A DNA stretch of 64,000 bases from Acinetobacter ursingii DSM 16037 = CIP 107286. GTDB taxonomy: Bacteria; Pseudomonadota; Gammaproteobacteria; Pseudomonadales; Moraxellaceae. Where the stretch lies: positions 38,465-102,464 of the forward strand of contig NZ_KB849711.1 of assembly GCF_000368825.1 (NCBI RefSeq), written 5' to 3'. This document shows, piece by piece, positions 29,160-37,737 of the stretch (its first letter is position 1; each line of letters opens with the position of its first letter). Made by a program: the position numbers and the translations under genes. A model generated the notes under the pieces. That model had not been told where the DNA came from. It did not search any database and saw nothing but the letters and a program-made list of their open reading frames with translations.

Positions 29160-29996
29160 TTAATTGGGTTCAATTTCTGCGAACAGTGTCTGATACGCTT
29201 GTGTCAGCTTGTGTTCTGGCGATAGATGAACCAAGGGTAAATTTTTCTGATGTGATTCTTTCATTAAAATTGAAGGCGGTAACATACTGTTTAATACAGG
29301 TAAGCCTTCATCTTTTAATTGTTGTACCACTTCTCTTGGCAATTTTGCCTGTGCCTGAAATTGATTGACCACAATCCCTTCAATTTCCAGACCATTATTA
29401 TGATCATCTTGGGTTTCGATCACATTTTCAATCAAAGTTTGTAACGCACGTTTGGAAAACACATCGCAATCAAATGGAATCAAGACGCGATCAGCGGCAA
29501 TGAGCGCCGACAAAGTAAAGAAATTAAAAGCAGGCGGCGTATCGATATAAATCCGATCATATTGGCTGCTGAGTTGTTGCAAAGAATCACGTAATTTATA
29601 AATTTTATGCTTGGATTCAAGCGCATGCTCTAATGCACCCAGTGTTGGACTGGCTGGAATCACGTCCAGCTTTGGAAAAGCCGTATGATGCACAAAACTT
29701 TCCAAGCCTTTGGCACGTGATTTTAAAATTGAGCCGATGGCATTGCCAATCAACCCTTTTGGTTGATTATTACCTAAGACATCATCAAAAAAGTTTTCGA
29801 TGTTCGGCTCTAGGGCATTTTTATCTGCGGAGTAAGTCGCCTGTTCACCTAATAGGTATTGGCTAGAATTGGCTTGTGGATCTAAATCAATCACCAGTGT
29901 TCTTAAGTTTTGCTGTGCGCTAATTGCAGCCAAATTTACCGTGATACTTGATTTACCCACACCACCTTTTTGGTTAAAAACCACCCGTGTCAACAT
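29160..29996 (-). CDS. ParA-family ATPase
   Basis: A 278-residue ParA/MinD-type ATPase with the deviant Walker A FNQKGGVGKSSITVNLAA, Walker A' YIDTPPAFNFFTLSAL and IVVNQFQAQAKLP. There is no ParB gene beside it, so it is more likely an orphan ParA that positions a cellular cargo than the chromosomal partition ATPase. The downstream lipoprotein is its only operon partner. Cargo unknown. Confidence 0.87.
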   Translation of the reverse strand: MLTRVVFNQKGGVGKSSITVNLAAISAQQNLRTLVIDLDPQANSSQYLLGEQATYSADKNALEPNIENFFDDVLGNNQPKGLIGNAIGSILKSRAKGLESFVHHTAFPKLDVIPASPTLGALEHALESKHKIYKLRDSLQQLSSQYDRIYIDTPPAFNFFTLSALIAADRVLIPFDCDVFSKRALQTLIENVIETQDDHNNGLEIEGIVVNQFQAQAKLPREVVQQLKDEGLPVLNSMLPPSILMKESHQKNLPLVHLSPEHKLTQAYQTLFAEIEPN

Positions 29997-30076
29997 GCTT
30001 CCCTCATCACTATTTTTTCAAACTTGTTTAGAGTTTAACCTAGCCAATCGATATAAATGCAAAGAATGTCAAACAA

Positions 30077-30469
30077 TTAACCAAAAACTGGCTTGATCAT
30101 GACTAAACCCAGAATAGCAACAAATGCCACACAGCCAATGACCAGACCTGCTTTGCGCTGTACCACTAAAATAGACTGATCCTTTTTAAATGCTTTACTG
30201 AATGACGAAAGCATTACCACAAACAGAATAATTTTGGCATAAAACCATGGCTGCATTTGAAAATGATTCAGCGATAACAAAACAAGTCCCGTAATGACAA
30301 CAAGCGTAAATCCTGAATGTTGCAGGGCAATCCAGAGTTTATTGGTCACAGGAGACTCAGACTGATCAGGCGTAGTCATCCATAAAGGCATAGAACGTAT
30401 CAGCACGGCTATCGCTGCAAGTGCCAATGCAACCAGATGAATGACAAGGACGAATAAATGTATATCCAT
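30077..30469 (-). CDS. Small four-helix membrane protein, SirB2-like
   Basis: 130 residues forming four hydrophobic segments (opening DIHLFVLVIHLVALALAAIA). The length, helix count and the KLWIALQHSGFTLVVITGLV segment resemble the SirB2 family, whose function is not defined. It is 18 bp downstream of bolA on the same strand and so probably in one unit with it. Family assignment is tentative. Confidence 0.55.
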   Translation of the reverse strand: MDIHLFVLVIHLVALALAAIAVLIRSMPLWMTTPDQSESPVTNKLWIALQHSGFTLVVITGLVLLSLNHFQMQPWFYAKIILFVVMLSSFSKAFKKDQSILVVQRKAGLVIGCVAFVAILGLVMIKPVFG

Positions 30470-30487
30470 TTTTATCTATCAATTTGT

Positions 30488-30796
30488 TTAATTTTTAGGT
30501 GCATGCGCACATTCAGGACTATCGGGTCCTTGGCCTTGCCATTCATCTGGCGTATAGGCATGAATCGCCAATGCATGAATTTTACCAGGATTCATTAAAT
30601 CTGTTGCGACTGCATAGACTTTTTGGTGACGTTGCACCAGTCGAAGTCCCTGAAAAATTGGACTTACAATAGCGACTTTAAAATGACTTTCTTTACCCGG
30701 AAAGTAACCACCGTGACCCGCAGACTCGTTGATCACTTCAAGATGCGTGGGTTGCAATGTATTTAAACGTTCAATCAGTTGTTGTTCGAGCGTCAT
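30488..30796 (-). CDS. BolA family protein
   Basis: A 102-residue BolA-like protein with the conserved N-terminal helix (QLIERLNTLQPTHLEVINES), the ESHFKVAIVSPIFQGL core and the invariant IHALAIHAYTPDEW. BolA proteins bind monothiol glutaredoxin with a 2Fe-2S cluster or act as regulators of morphology and stress. The C-terminus ends in a short Pro/Cys tail. Followed by the SirB2-like gene. Confidence 0.88.
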   Translation of the reverse strand: MTLEQQLIERLNTLQPTHLEVINESAGHGGYFPGKESHFKVAIVSPIFQGLRLVQRHQKVYAVATDLMNPGKIHALAIHAYTPDEWQGQGPDSPECAHAPKN

Positions 30797-30997
30797 GATC
30801 AGTTACCTACTTACATAGAAAGATGGATGGAAGTATAACGTGCCTAAGATTAAAACACTGAAAAACACATAAAAAGTGAGTCAAATAGAATAACTCAGAC
30901 GATCAGAGTGCGAATATGATTTTATTTTATGCAATCAGCAGCATTATTTGCATAAAGTGGTTGACCCTTGATTTGCTTAATGTATTATAAGCGGCAC

Positions 30998-31073
<76 letters not shown>

Positions 31074-31117
31074 GATTGTTTTTAGTGAAAGTTTTTTATA
31101 AAACTGCTCAAATATTT

Positions 31118-31193
31118 GCGGGAATAGCTCAGTTGGTAGAGCACAACCTTGCCAAGGTTGGGGTCGGGAGTTCGAGTCTCCTTTCCCGCTCCA
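31118..31193 (+). tRNA. tRNA-Gly (GCC), second copy
   Basis: 76-nt cloverleaf 44 bp after the first copy, identical except in the T-stem, which is GGGAG / CTCCT. The change swaps one C-G pair for G-C, so the structure is kept. Encoded CCA present; likely cotranscribed with the first copy and ended by the hairpin at 31201. Confidence 0.97.
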
Positions 31194-31200
31194 GATTCAA

Positions 31201-31231
31201 AAAGCCCTCATCGAAAGATGGGGGCTTTTTT
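31201..31231 (+). terminator. Terminator of the tRNA-Gly pair
   Basis: A 12-bp stem (AAAGCCCTCATC / GATGGGGGCTTT, one G-T wobble) with a GAAA tetraloop, running into TTTTTT, 8 bp past the second tRNA. Confidence 0.9.
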
Positions 31232-31502
31232 CTTGTTGATTATTAATAATATTTTTTCTAAAACCTATATGTTCCAGCTTTGGAAGAAGCTCTAAAAATT
31301 TTAGAAAAAGTATTGTATAAGCTCGCTGCGTGACCAAAAGTGCCCTAAACGTGCCTTCCCTTTATCATATACGAATCAATTCATTCGCTATTCTGGTATT
31401 TTTTTAATCAATTTCAGTATAGATAATCAGAACACCTTCCCCATACACTTGACTTCCCTTTTTTCCATCTATTTTAGTATTTTTTTATTTGCTTTATTTT
31501 GA
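31232..31502. other. Boundary region between tRNA-Gly and the integrated element
   Basis: No gene is visible between the tRNA terminator and the repressor of the integrated element. It should hold the left junction, but no copy of the tRNA 3' end is found on the far side. The only shared string noticed is the 11-bp TCATTCGCTAT at 31381 and again at 35497, too short to trust as an attachment core. Confidence 0.35.
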
Positions 31503-31524
31503 TGGTGACCAAATTTGGTCACCA
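31503..31524. promoter_or_regulatory. Perfect 22-bp palindrome downstream of the Xre repressor gene
   Basis: Each 11-base half reads TGGTGACCAAA, giving dyad symmetry with no spacer. It lies 50 bp beyond the repressor stop and is not followed by a T run, so a protein-binding site is more likely than a terminator. Confidence 0.55.
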
Positions 31525-31573
31525 AAAATACATAGTTAAAACATTTACTTATGATCAAAAAACTCAATTTTAA

Positions 31574-31792
31574 TCAATCATTCTGCTCTTCATTTTTCTT
31601 AAATTTTAATAAATCACCCACTTCAACATTAAGTAATACACACAATTTTTCTAAGGTCTCAAAATCTATTCGAGTCGATTGACCATTATATAACTTATGC
31701 AATGTTGTCTTACTCATTCCAGTCGCTCGAACTACATCCGCAACTTTCATTCTTCGCTCTGCCAAAAGCACTGGCAAGTTACAAACTATCAT
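31574..31792 (-). CDS. Small Xre-type repressor of the integrated element
   Basis: 72-residue helix-turn-helix protein of the Cro/C1 type (MKVADVVRATGMSKTTLHKL, then FETLEKLCVLLNVEVGDLL). It is divergent from the excisionase-like and integrase genes, the normal place for a lysogeny-type regulator. The 110-bp gap between them contains four direct repeats that are its probable operators. Confidence 0.82.
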   Translation of the reverse strand: MIVCNLPVLLAERRMKVADVVRATGMSKTTLHKLYNGQSTRIDFETLEKLCVLLNVEVGDLLKFKKNEEQND

Positions 31793-31802
31793 TAATTACC
31801 AC

Positions 31803-31879
31803 CATTGTGTAATAAAGTACTTGCATAGTGTCTTAAATGCATTTATTATCGCATTGTGGTCTTAAATAACACCATTGTG
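31803..31879. promoter_or_regulatory. Four CATWGTG repeats: probable operator array
   Basis: Copies at 31803 (CATTGTG), 31824 (CATAGTG), 31852 (CATTGTG) and 31873 (CATTGTG); the middle two are each followed by a TCTTAAAT block. Start-to-start spacing is 21, 28 and 21 bp. The array fills the gap between the divergent repressor and excisionase-like genes. Confidence 0.6.
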
Positions 31880-31902
31880 ATACTTTATAAAAGGATACAA
31901 AC

Positions 31903-32118
31903 ATGAATCTTACTTATATTACTACAAAAGAATTGGCGGAACGAATCCATTATAACGAACGTACTATCCGTAATCAGTTAAAAGATAGCGTTTTGATCGA
32001 AGGCATTCATTACATTCGCCCTTTTGGTGGTCGCAAAATTTTATATGTATGGGAGCGTATTGAAGAAGATATGACTAAAACAACTTTAGGCTCGCTACAC
32101 AGCCTACAACTTCTGTAA
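31903..32118 (+). CDS. Excisionase-like helix-turn-helix protein
   Basis: 71 residues with a winged-helix/MerR-like fold (YITTKELAERIHYNERTIRN, then FGGRKILYVWERIEE), typical of proteins encoded just before phage and satellite integrases and thought to control excision direction. The integrase start lies 13 bp downstream, with AAGGAG between, so the two are cotranscribed. Assignment rests on size, fold and position. Confidence 0.65.
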   Translation: MNLTYITTKELAERIHYNERTIRNQLKDSVLIEGIHYIRPFGGRKILYVWERIEEDMTKTTLGSLHSLQLL

Positions 32119-32131
32119 GGAGAACATAATT

Positions 32132-33313
32132 ATGGCTGCTATTCGTACTAGATACGGTAAGTTATGTGTCGATTTTCGATACTTAAGTATCCGTTGCCGT
32201 GAAACCACCGCTCTTGAAGACAATGCTCAAAATCGAAAAAAGCTTGAAAAAGCGATTGAACGAATGGAGGCAGAAATCTTATTGGGTATTTTTGACTATG
32301 CTAAATACTTTCCAAAAAGTTCTCGTTTGAAAGAAATCAAAAATGCAGAAAACAGAGTAAATGAAATCAGCTCAAAAACACCTCTATTTTCTAAGTTCTG
32401 TGAAATCTGGTTCACTGATAAAGAAATAGAATGGCGTACAAGCTACAAGGAAAAAATTCAAATTGTGATCAGAAAGTACTTAATTCCTTTTTTTGGCACA
32501 ATTCCGGTTATTAATATCAAAAAGTCAGACATTCTTGGATTCCGTTCATCCCTCGCCAAAGTGACTCACGGGAAAAACCAAGAATGCCTTTCACCATCAA
32601 GAATCAACCAGATTATGATAGCACTTCGTATGATACTCGATAGTGCTGCCGAACGATATGACTTTGACAGTCCTTATAAGAATATCAAGAACTTAAAGCA
32701 AGGGAAAATTGAAGTCACGCCTTTTTCATTAAAGGAAGTACATGCAATCTTGGCCACAGTTCGTGATGATTTTAAGCCTTATTACACTGTTCGGTTTTTC
32801 ACAGGTATGCGCACCAGTGAAATTGATGGGTTGCAATGGAAAAATGTGGACTTGCAACGTCGGGAAATCCATATTCGTGAAGCCTTGGTGAATGGGGAAC
32901 TGGGTGGAACCAAAACCTATGGTTCTGACCGCACAATCCAGATGAGTGACCGCGTTTACCAAGCCTTTCTGCAACAGAAAAGCTTAAATAATGGTAAATC
33001 AGAGTTTGTTTTCTGCAATCGTGATGGTGGACCTCTCGATTACCGTTTGGTGAATAAACGTGTCTGGCATCCGATCTTGCGCTTTCTAGGATTAAAGCCT
33101 AGAAGAGCCTACCAAACACGTCATACAGCAGCAACGCTCTGGCTGTCGGCAGGAGAGAATCCGGAATGGATCGCACGTCAATTGGGACATTCAACGACTG
33201 AAATGCTATTCCGGGTCTATAGCCGTTACATCCCCAATGTTACCCGTCGTGATGGCAGTGCATTTGAAGCCATGCTGGAAAAACTAAATACAGAGGAGCT
33301 TGCACATGAATAG
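32132..33313 (+). CDS. Tyrosine-recombinase integrase
   Basis: 393-residue phage-type integrase. An N-terminal arm-binding domain of the DUF3596 kind (IRTRYGKLCVDFRYLSIRCR) is followed by a SAM-like core-binding domain (about 95-190) and the catalytic domain. Catalytic residues visible: Arg in FTGMRTSEIDGL, Lys in GGTKTYGSDRTI, Arg-His in YQTRHTAAT, His in RQLGHSTTEM and Tyr in FRVYSRYIP. An AAGGAG ribosome site precedes the ATG. It would insert and excise the surrounding element; the nearby tRNA-Gly pair is a plausible target but not proven. Confidence 0.93.
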   Translation: MAAIRTRYGKLCVDFRYLSIRCRETTALEDNAQNRKKLEKAIERMEAEILLGIFDYAKYFPKSSRLKEIKNAENRVNEISSKTPLFSKFCEIWFTDKEIEWRTSYKEKIQIVIRKYLIPFFGTIPVINIKKSDILGFRSSLAKVTHGKNQECLSPSRINQIMIALRMILDSAAERYDFDSPYKNIKNLKQGKIEVTPFSLKEVHAILATVRDDFKPYYTVRFFTGMRTSEIDGLQWKNVDLQRREIHIREALVNGELGGTKTYGSDRTIQMSDRVYQAFLQQKSLNNGKSEFVFCNRDGGPLDYRLVNKRVWHPILRFLGLKPRRAYQTRHTAATLWLSAGENPEWIARQLGHSTTEMLFRVYSRYIPNVTRRDGSAFEAMLEKLNTEELAHE

Positions 33314-33554
33314 TAAAGCTTTCTTTGGTGGTGTGGTCGTCAGTCCTGAAGCGGATACGGTCGCTCGTGAATTAATCCATGAGCTACACATTCCCAAACT
33401 GCACAATCTGGCGTTTTTGCTGGAGATCAACAAATGCTTCGATGATCACCAGGCGTTAAGACTGTGGCTACAGCGACTGCTGGATGATGGACAAGCCCAT
33501 TACGATGACCTAGCCCAACAGGCTCGCCTCCGGTTAATGAGCTTAGCTCCCTGA
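33306..33554 (+). CDS. Small protein of the integrated element, unknown function
   Basis: 82 residues from the ATG at 33306, overlapping the integrase stop by 8 bp, so translationally coupled to it. The sequence is mostly helical and leucine-rich (HNLAFLLEINKCFDDHQALR). No family recognised. Its conserved position between integrase and replication genes suggests a role in the life cycle of the element. Confidence 0.6.
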   Translation: MNSKAFFGGVVVSPEADTVARELIHELHIPKLHNLAFLLEINKCFDDHQALRLWLQRLLDDGQAHYDDLAQQARLRLMSLAP

Positions 33555-33622
33555 TCAAATAAATATACAAGGTCATCTGATTGATGACCTTAGCCCTCTA
33601 TACCTATAAAAAAGGTGAACAC

Positions 33623-34159
33623 ATGCATAAACATATTTCAATTTGGATGCCACTCTATATTGGCGACCTACAGGCGAAATTTGCACGAATGACAGCAGAA
33701 CAAATTGGTGCGGCACTGCTGTTAATGATGGATTTCTGGAAAAACGGTGCTATTCCTCATGACCTAGCTACGGTATGTAGCATCACAAAATTATCGCAAC
33801 ATACCAAGGCTAAAACTTTGTTGAATACGCTAATAGCCCTGGAATTGTTTGAAATCGAATCTGAGCAAATTCATTCAAGTTTTTTAACCAGTTTAAAAAG
33901 CCAGGCATTGCAAAATCAGCAAATGAAATCTGATAAAGCTAAAAATGCAGCTCAAGCACGTTGGGGAAAATCCGCAACTAATGCTCAAGCATCAGCCAAG
34001 CAACGAAAAGTAAATGCTCAAGCAGCTCCTGAGAAGAGCCCGAGTATTACTCAAGTCATGCTTGAACCATGCCCTTCATCTTCATCTTCATCTTCATCTT
34101 CATCTTCAAATTTTGAAGAAAAAAATGAGAGTTTTTTAGAAAATTCAAAATGGATTTAG
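33623..34159 (+). CDS. DUF1376 family protein (replication-associated)
   Basis: 178 residues from the ATG at 33623, preceded by AAAGGTG; an upstream in-frame start at 33581 is less likely. The N-terminal part (ISIWMPLYIGDLQAKFARMT) is the DUF1376 signature found in phage replication modules. The C-terminal part is rich in Ala, Lys and Gln and contains a tract of about a dozen serines encoded by hexanucleotide repeats. It is followed at 11 bp by a DnaC-like ATPase gene, the usual pairing for phage origin recognition and helicase loading. Confidence 0.75.
   Translation: MHKHISIWMPLYIGDLQAKFARMTAEQIGAALLLMMDFWKNGAIPHDLATVCSITKLSQHTKAKTLLNTLIALELFEIESEQIHSSFLTSLKSQALQNQQMKSDKAKNAAQARWGKSATNAQASAKQRKVNAQAAPEKSPSITQVMLEPCPSSSSSSSSSSSNFEEKNESFLENSKWI
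34075..34108 (+). repeat. TTCATC hexanucleotide repeat coding a serine tract
   Basis: Five full copies of TTCATC plus four bases, inside the DUF1376 gene. Copy-number change would alter the serine run by two residues per unit without shifting the frame. Confidence 0.85.
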
Positions 34160-34169
34160 GAGAACAATC

Positions 34170-34916
34170 ATGAATACCATGCTTAAAACGCTCCAGTTTC
34201 GCGCAGAAACAACAGAAGCACTCTGCCCTACCCATCATATACCCCTGATGGAAATCGCCGGTCACAGGCTTTGCAAATTGTGTGCAAAAGAAATGGTCCA
34301 TCGCTCACATGCAGCCTATGCAGATGAGCTGCAACAACGGTTGCTGCAACAGAAAATCAAAAACTCAGGGCTCAATAAACGCTACCTGGACCGTGGCTTC
34401 AAGAATTATGTAGTTGCATGTCCTGCTCAAGACAATGCCATAAAACTATGTCAGGCTTTTGCACAGCAAATTATTTCTGACCATTATCCAAACCTGCTGC
34501 TCATTGGTACACCAGGTACAGGAAAGACTCATCTGAGTGCGTCAATCATTCGCAACATTCTGCATAACAGTACAAAATCTGCACGCTACTATACCAGTGC
34601 AGAAATTGCTCAAAAAATGATGGACACCTGGTCAGATGCTTCACGCTCTGAAAAGGAAGTTATCGAGCATTTCTCCAGTTTTGATTTATTGGTGATAGAT
34701 GAATATGGCCTGCATGACCGACATGAAAAACGCCTGGAGATGGTGCATAAGGTTTTATATAGTCGTTATGACAATATGAAATCTACACTGCTGATTTCCA
34801 ATTTCACAATCCAAAATATGCAGCGGGATTTAGGTGCCCGATTATGGTCACGGTTACATGAGAACAATTTGATTGTAGTGCCATGTTATTGGGATGATCT
34901 AAGATTTAATCAGTAA
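34170..34916 (+). CDS. DnaC-like helicase loader ATPase
   Basis: 248-residue AAA+ protein. An N-terminal zinc-finger-like region (CPTHHIPLMEIAGHRLCKLC) precedes the ATPase with Walker A GTPGTGKTH and Walker B LLVIDEYG, followed by TLLISNF and the C-terminal arginine-finger region (GARLWSRL). This is the DnaC/IstB-type loader used by phages to recruit the host replicative helicase. Last gene of the int-DUF1376-dnaC series; a long hairpin follows its stop. Confidence 0.87.
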   Translation: MNTMLKTLQFRAETTEALCPTHHIPLMEIAGHRLCKLCAKEMVHRSHAAYADELQQRLLQQKIKNSGLNKRYLDRGFKNYVVACPAQDNAIKLCQAFAQQIISDHYPNLLLIGTPGTGKTHLSASIIRNILHNSTKSARYYTSAEIAQKMMDTWSDASRSEKEVIEHFSSFDLLVIDEYGLHDRHEKRLEMVHKVLYSRYDNMKSTLLISNFTIQNMQRDLGARLWSRLHENNLIVVPCYWDDLRFNQ

Positions 34917-34940
34917 AATAATTTAGATTTAGAATCTATA

Positions 34941-34976
34941 TAAGTGTAAAACCTATAAGTATTGGTTTTACACTTA
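34941..34976. terminator. Long hairpin after the DnaC-like gene
   Basis: A perfect 13-bp stem (TAAGTGTAAAACC / GGTTTTACACTTA) with a 10-nt loop, 24 bp after the stop. It has no T run, so it is an untypical terminator or an mRNA 3'-end stabiliser. Confidence 0.5.
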
Positions 34977-35812
34977 ATATCAAGATAATTAGAAGTAGTA
35001 AGAATTCTCTCCATCCAAATTCAATACCATCTAATTTTCAAATATAACAAAATTAATTTAACAATATCAAAAATTGCTTTTTTAAGAGTTAAATCTATAC
35101 TACCTTTTATGAAAATTGGTTCATATTTTTTCATCAAATTGAGAAAATAAAAATCGAAAATAACCCTTATCAATTTCAGTTAAATTTTTAAAATCATGTT
35201 AAAAAATTACATATTTTTTGTTATTTTCAACATAACTTATAGTATAATTATAATATATAAAACAGCATCTTGTGATAGGAAAATGAAAAAATGAAGCTCA
35301 CATCTAATAAATTTTTAATTCCCTTTACTCTTATCATTTTAATCAGCAGTTTTTTAATTATTCTCTACCGTATTACTATCAGCTAATACAGAAATTTTTC
35401 ATATAATGATATGAAAAGAATTTAAAAAATTTAGATCAAATGAAAACCGACATAATTTAGATATATTCAAATTATGTCATTATTGTTTCATCGTACTCAT
35501 TCGCTATGAAATAAAATAAGCCAAATGAAATATTTTTACCAAGGCAAAAAGATCAACTTCGGCATCTGGACAGGTAAGACTTGATCAAAATATAAAGTAC
35601 CCAAAAATGTTTATCCTATTTAAATGTGTTAAATCAAAAAACAATGACCATCCAACAACTTAAAATATTATATCTGCCTATAACTTTATTTGACAAAAGG
35701 TGGCAAAGTGCTTGCTACTTTAAAATTAGTGGCATTCCACCTGTATCGAAAGATCATAATTTCTTAAATGTTGTTGAATAGGCCTAAAAAGAGTTAACTT
35801 TAAGTTAAGCAT
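34977..35812. other. Very AT-rich non-coding stretch between the element and ppk1
   Basis: About 830 bp with long A/T runs and no substantial open frame except the 31-codon frame at 35291. Composition is more AT-rich than the housekeeping flanks, as expected of the far end of an integrated element. The right attachment site should lie here; none could be identified. Confidence 0.45.
35291..35386 (+). CDS. Possible 31-residue membrane peptide
   Basis: ATG at 35291 preceded by AGGA 10 bp upstream, encoding a short basic N-terminus and one hydrophobic helix (FTLIILISSFLIILY). Small single-helix proteins occur as phage or toxin peptides. In such AT-rich DNA the frame could be chance; the ribosome site and the uniform hydrophobicity are the only support. 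Confidence 0.35.
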   Translation: MKLTSNKFLIPFTLIILISSFLIILYRITIS

Positions 35813-37737
35813 TTACTTTATAACGCTTAACAAAAAGTGCTGCGCATTATGTGGCTTTTCATTTTCTATGCATGAGTTACGCTTCCAACTACCATCACTT
35901 TGTAATAGCCATGCTTGTTGATTATCCATTAAATAATTTTCTAACCCTTGCTGATAAATTCTTTTTTTGAGTCTAGTATTTTCAATAGGAAAGCACACTT
36001 CAACACGTTTAAATAAATTACGCTCCATCCAGTCAGCACTAGAACAATACACACGTGTATCACCATTATTGTAAAAATAATAGACACGAGTATGCTCAAG
36101 AAAACGCCCTACAATTGAGCGAACACGAATATTTTCTGATAAGCCAATTAGGCCTGGACGTAAACAACAAATAGAACGAATGATTAATTCTATTTGCACA
36201 CCAGCTTGAGAAGCTTCGTATAATTTATTAATCAATTGAACTTCGGTTAGTGCATTGACCTTAATGATAATTTTTGCCGGTTTCCCTGCTTTCGCAAGCA
36301 CAATCTCGTTTTCAATAAAATTCATCAACTGACTATGCAAAGTAAATGGTGCATGTAGAAGTTTCTTTAACTTCACCATTTTGCCCATACCGGTTAATTC
36401 TTGAAAAATACGATGTACATCTTCACACAAATCTTGATTGGTCGTTAATAAACCGTAATCAGTGTAAATTTTGGCATTGCCAGCATGATAATTTCCTGTA
36501 CCTAAATGTGCGTAGCGCACCAGTTTTTGATTTTCTCGGCGTACCACCAAAATCATTTTGGCATGAGTTTTATAGCCGACAATGCCATATACCACCACGG
36601 CACCCGCTTCCTGTAAAACATTGGCAACAGCGATATTGGACTCTTCATCAAACCGTGCCCGTAATTCAATCACTGCGGTGACTTCTTTACCATTTCTTGC
36701 CGCCTCAGCCAAAATTTGCACAATTTCTGAATTTGCACCGCTACGGTACAAGGTCTGTTTAATGGCCAAAACATGCGGATCTTGCGCGGCTTCACGTAAT
36801 AATCGAATTACAGGGGAAAATGATTCAAAAGGATGATGCAATAAAATATCTTGTTTCTGCATCGCACTGAAAATATTTGCAGATTTTTTCAGTATTTTTG
36901 GAATCACAGGAGTATGTGGCTCATAGCGTAAATATGGGCGTTTAAAATCCGAGACCAATCGAGCCAAATTAACAGGCCCGTCGACACGATACAATTGATG
37001 CGTATCCAAATCGAATTCTTTGAGTAAGTATTCATAAATATGTGTTGGACAATTTTTATTGACCTCCAAACGTACTGCCCGACCAAAACGGCGTGAACTG
37101 AGTTCGTCTTTTAAGGCTTCCGCTAAGTCTTCAACATCTTCAGTTAACGTTAAATCTGCATTTCGGGTTACTCTAAATTGATAGCAACCCGTTGCCGTCA
37201 TTCCCGGAAATAAATCAGACACATGAGTATGAATAATTGAAGAGAGCATCACATGATGCTCTTTGCCTTCGGTCAACTCATCTGGCAAACGCACCACACG
37301 TGGCAATGAACGTGGTGCAGGAACCACTGCCAAATCGATCTGACGGCCAAAGGCATCCTTACCTTCCAAAGTCACAATGAAATTAAGTGATTTGTTGACC
37401 AAGCGTGGAAAGGGATGCGCAGGATCTAAACTTATTGGTGTTAAGGCTGGTGCAACCTGTTCCTGAAAATATTTTTTGACCCAATTAGATTGTGCTTGAG
37501 TTAACTCTCCACGTCTTAAAAAGCTGATGCCTTCTTCTCTTAACTGCGGAAAAATTTGCTCATTTAAAATTTGATATTGGCGTTCAATCGCAGCATGTGC
37601 TGTCTCCGAAATTTGATGTAAAATTTCTTGTGGGGATAAACCATCAGCCGTTTGTATGTCTCGCTCTTGAACAAAATGTTCCAACATAGTTGCAACACGA
37701 ATTTCAAAAAACTCATCTAAATTTCTAGAAAAAATTA

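Noticed and set aside
29160..29996. ParA-like gene as part of a plasmid or chromosome partition locus
   Set aside because: No parB gene or parS-like repeats are nearby; the ParB-like protein at 14178-15440 is an exported lipoprotein.
31381..35507. 11-bp repeat TCATTCGCTAT (31381 and 35497) as attL/attR of the integrated element
   Set aside because: Too short; a chance match of this length between the two flanks is not unlikely, and no tRNA end is duplicated.
35524..35583. Short plus-strand frame with FYQGKKINFGIWTG
   Set aside because: Only 19 codons with no ribosome site; may be a relic but is not supportable as a gene.
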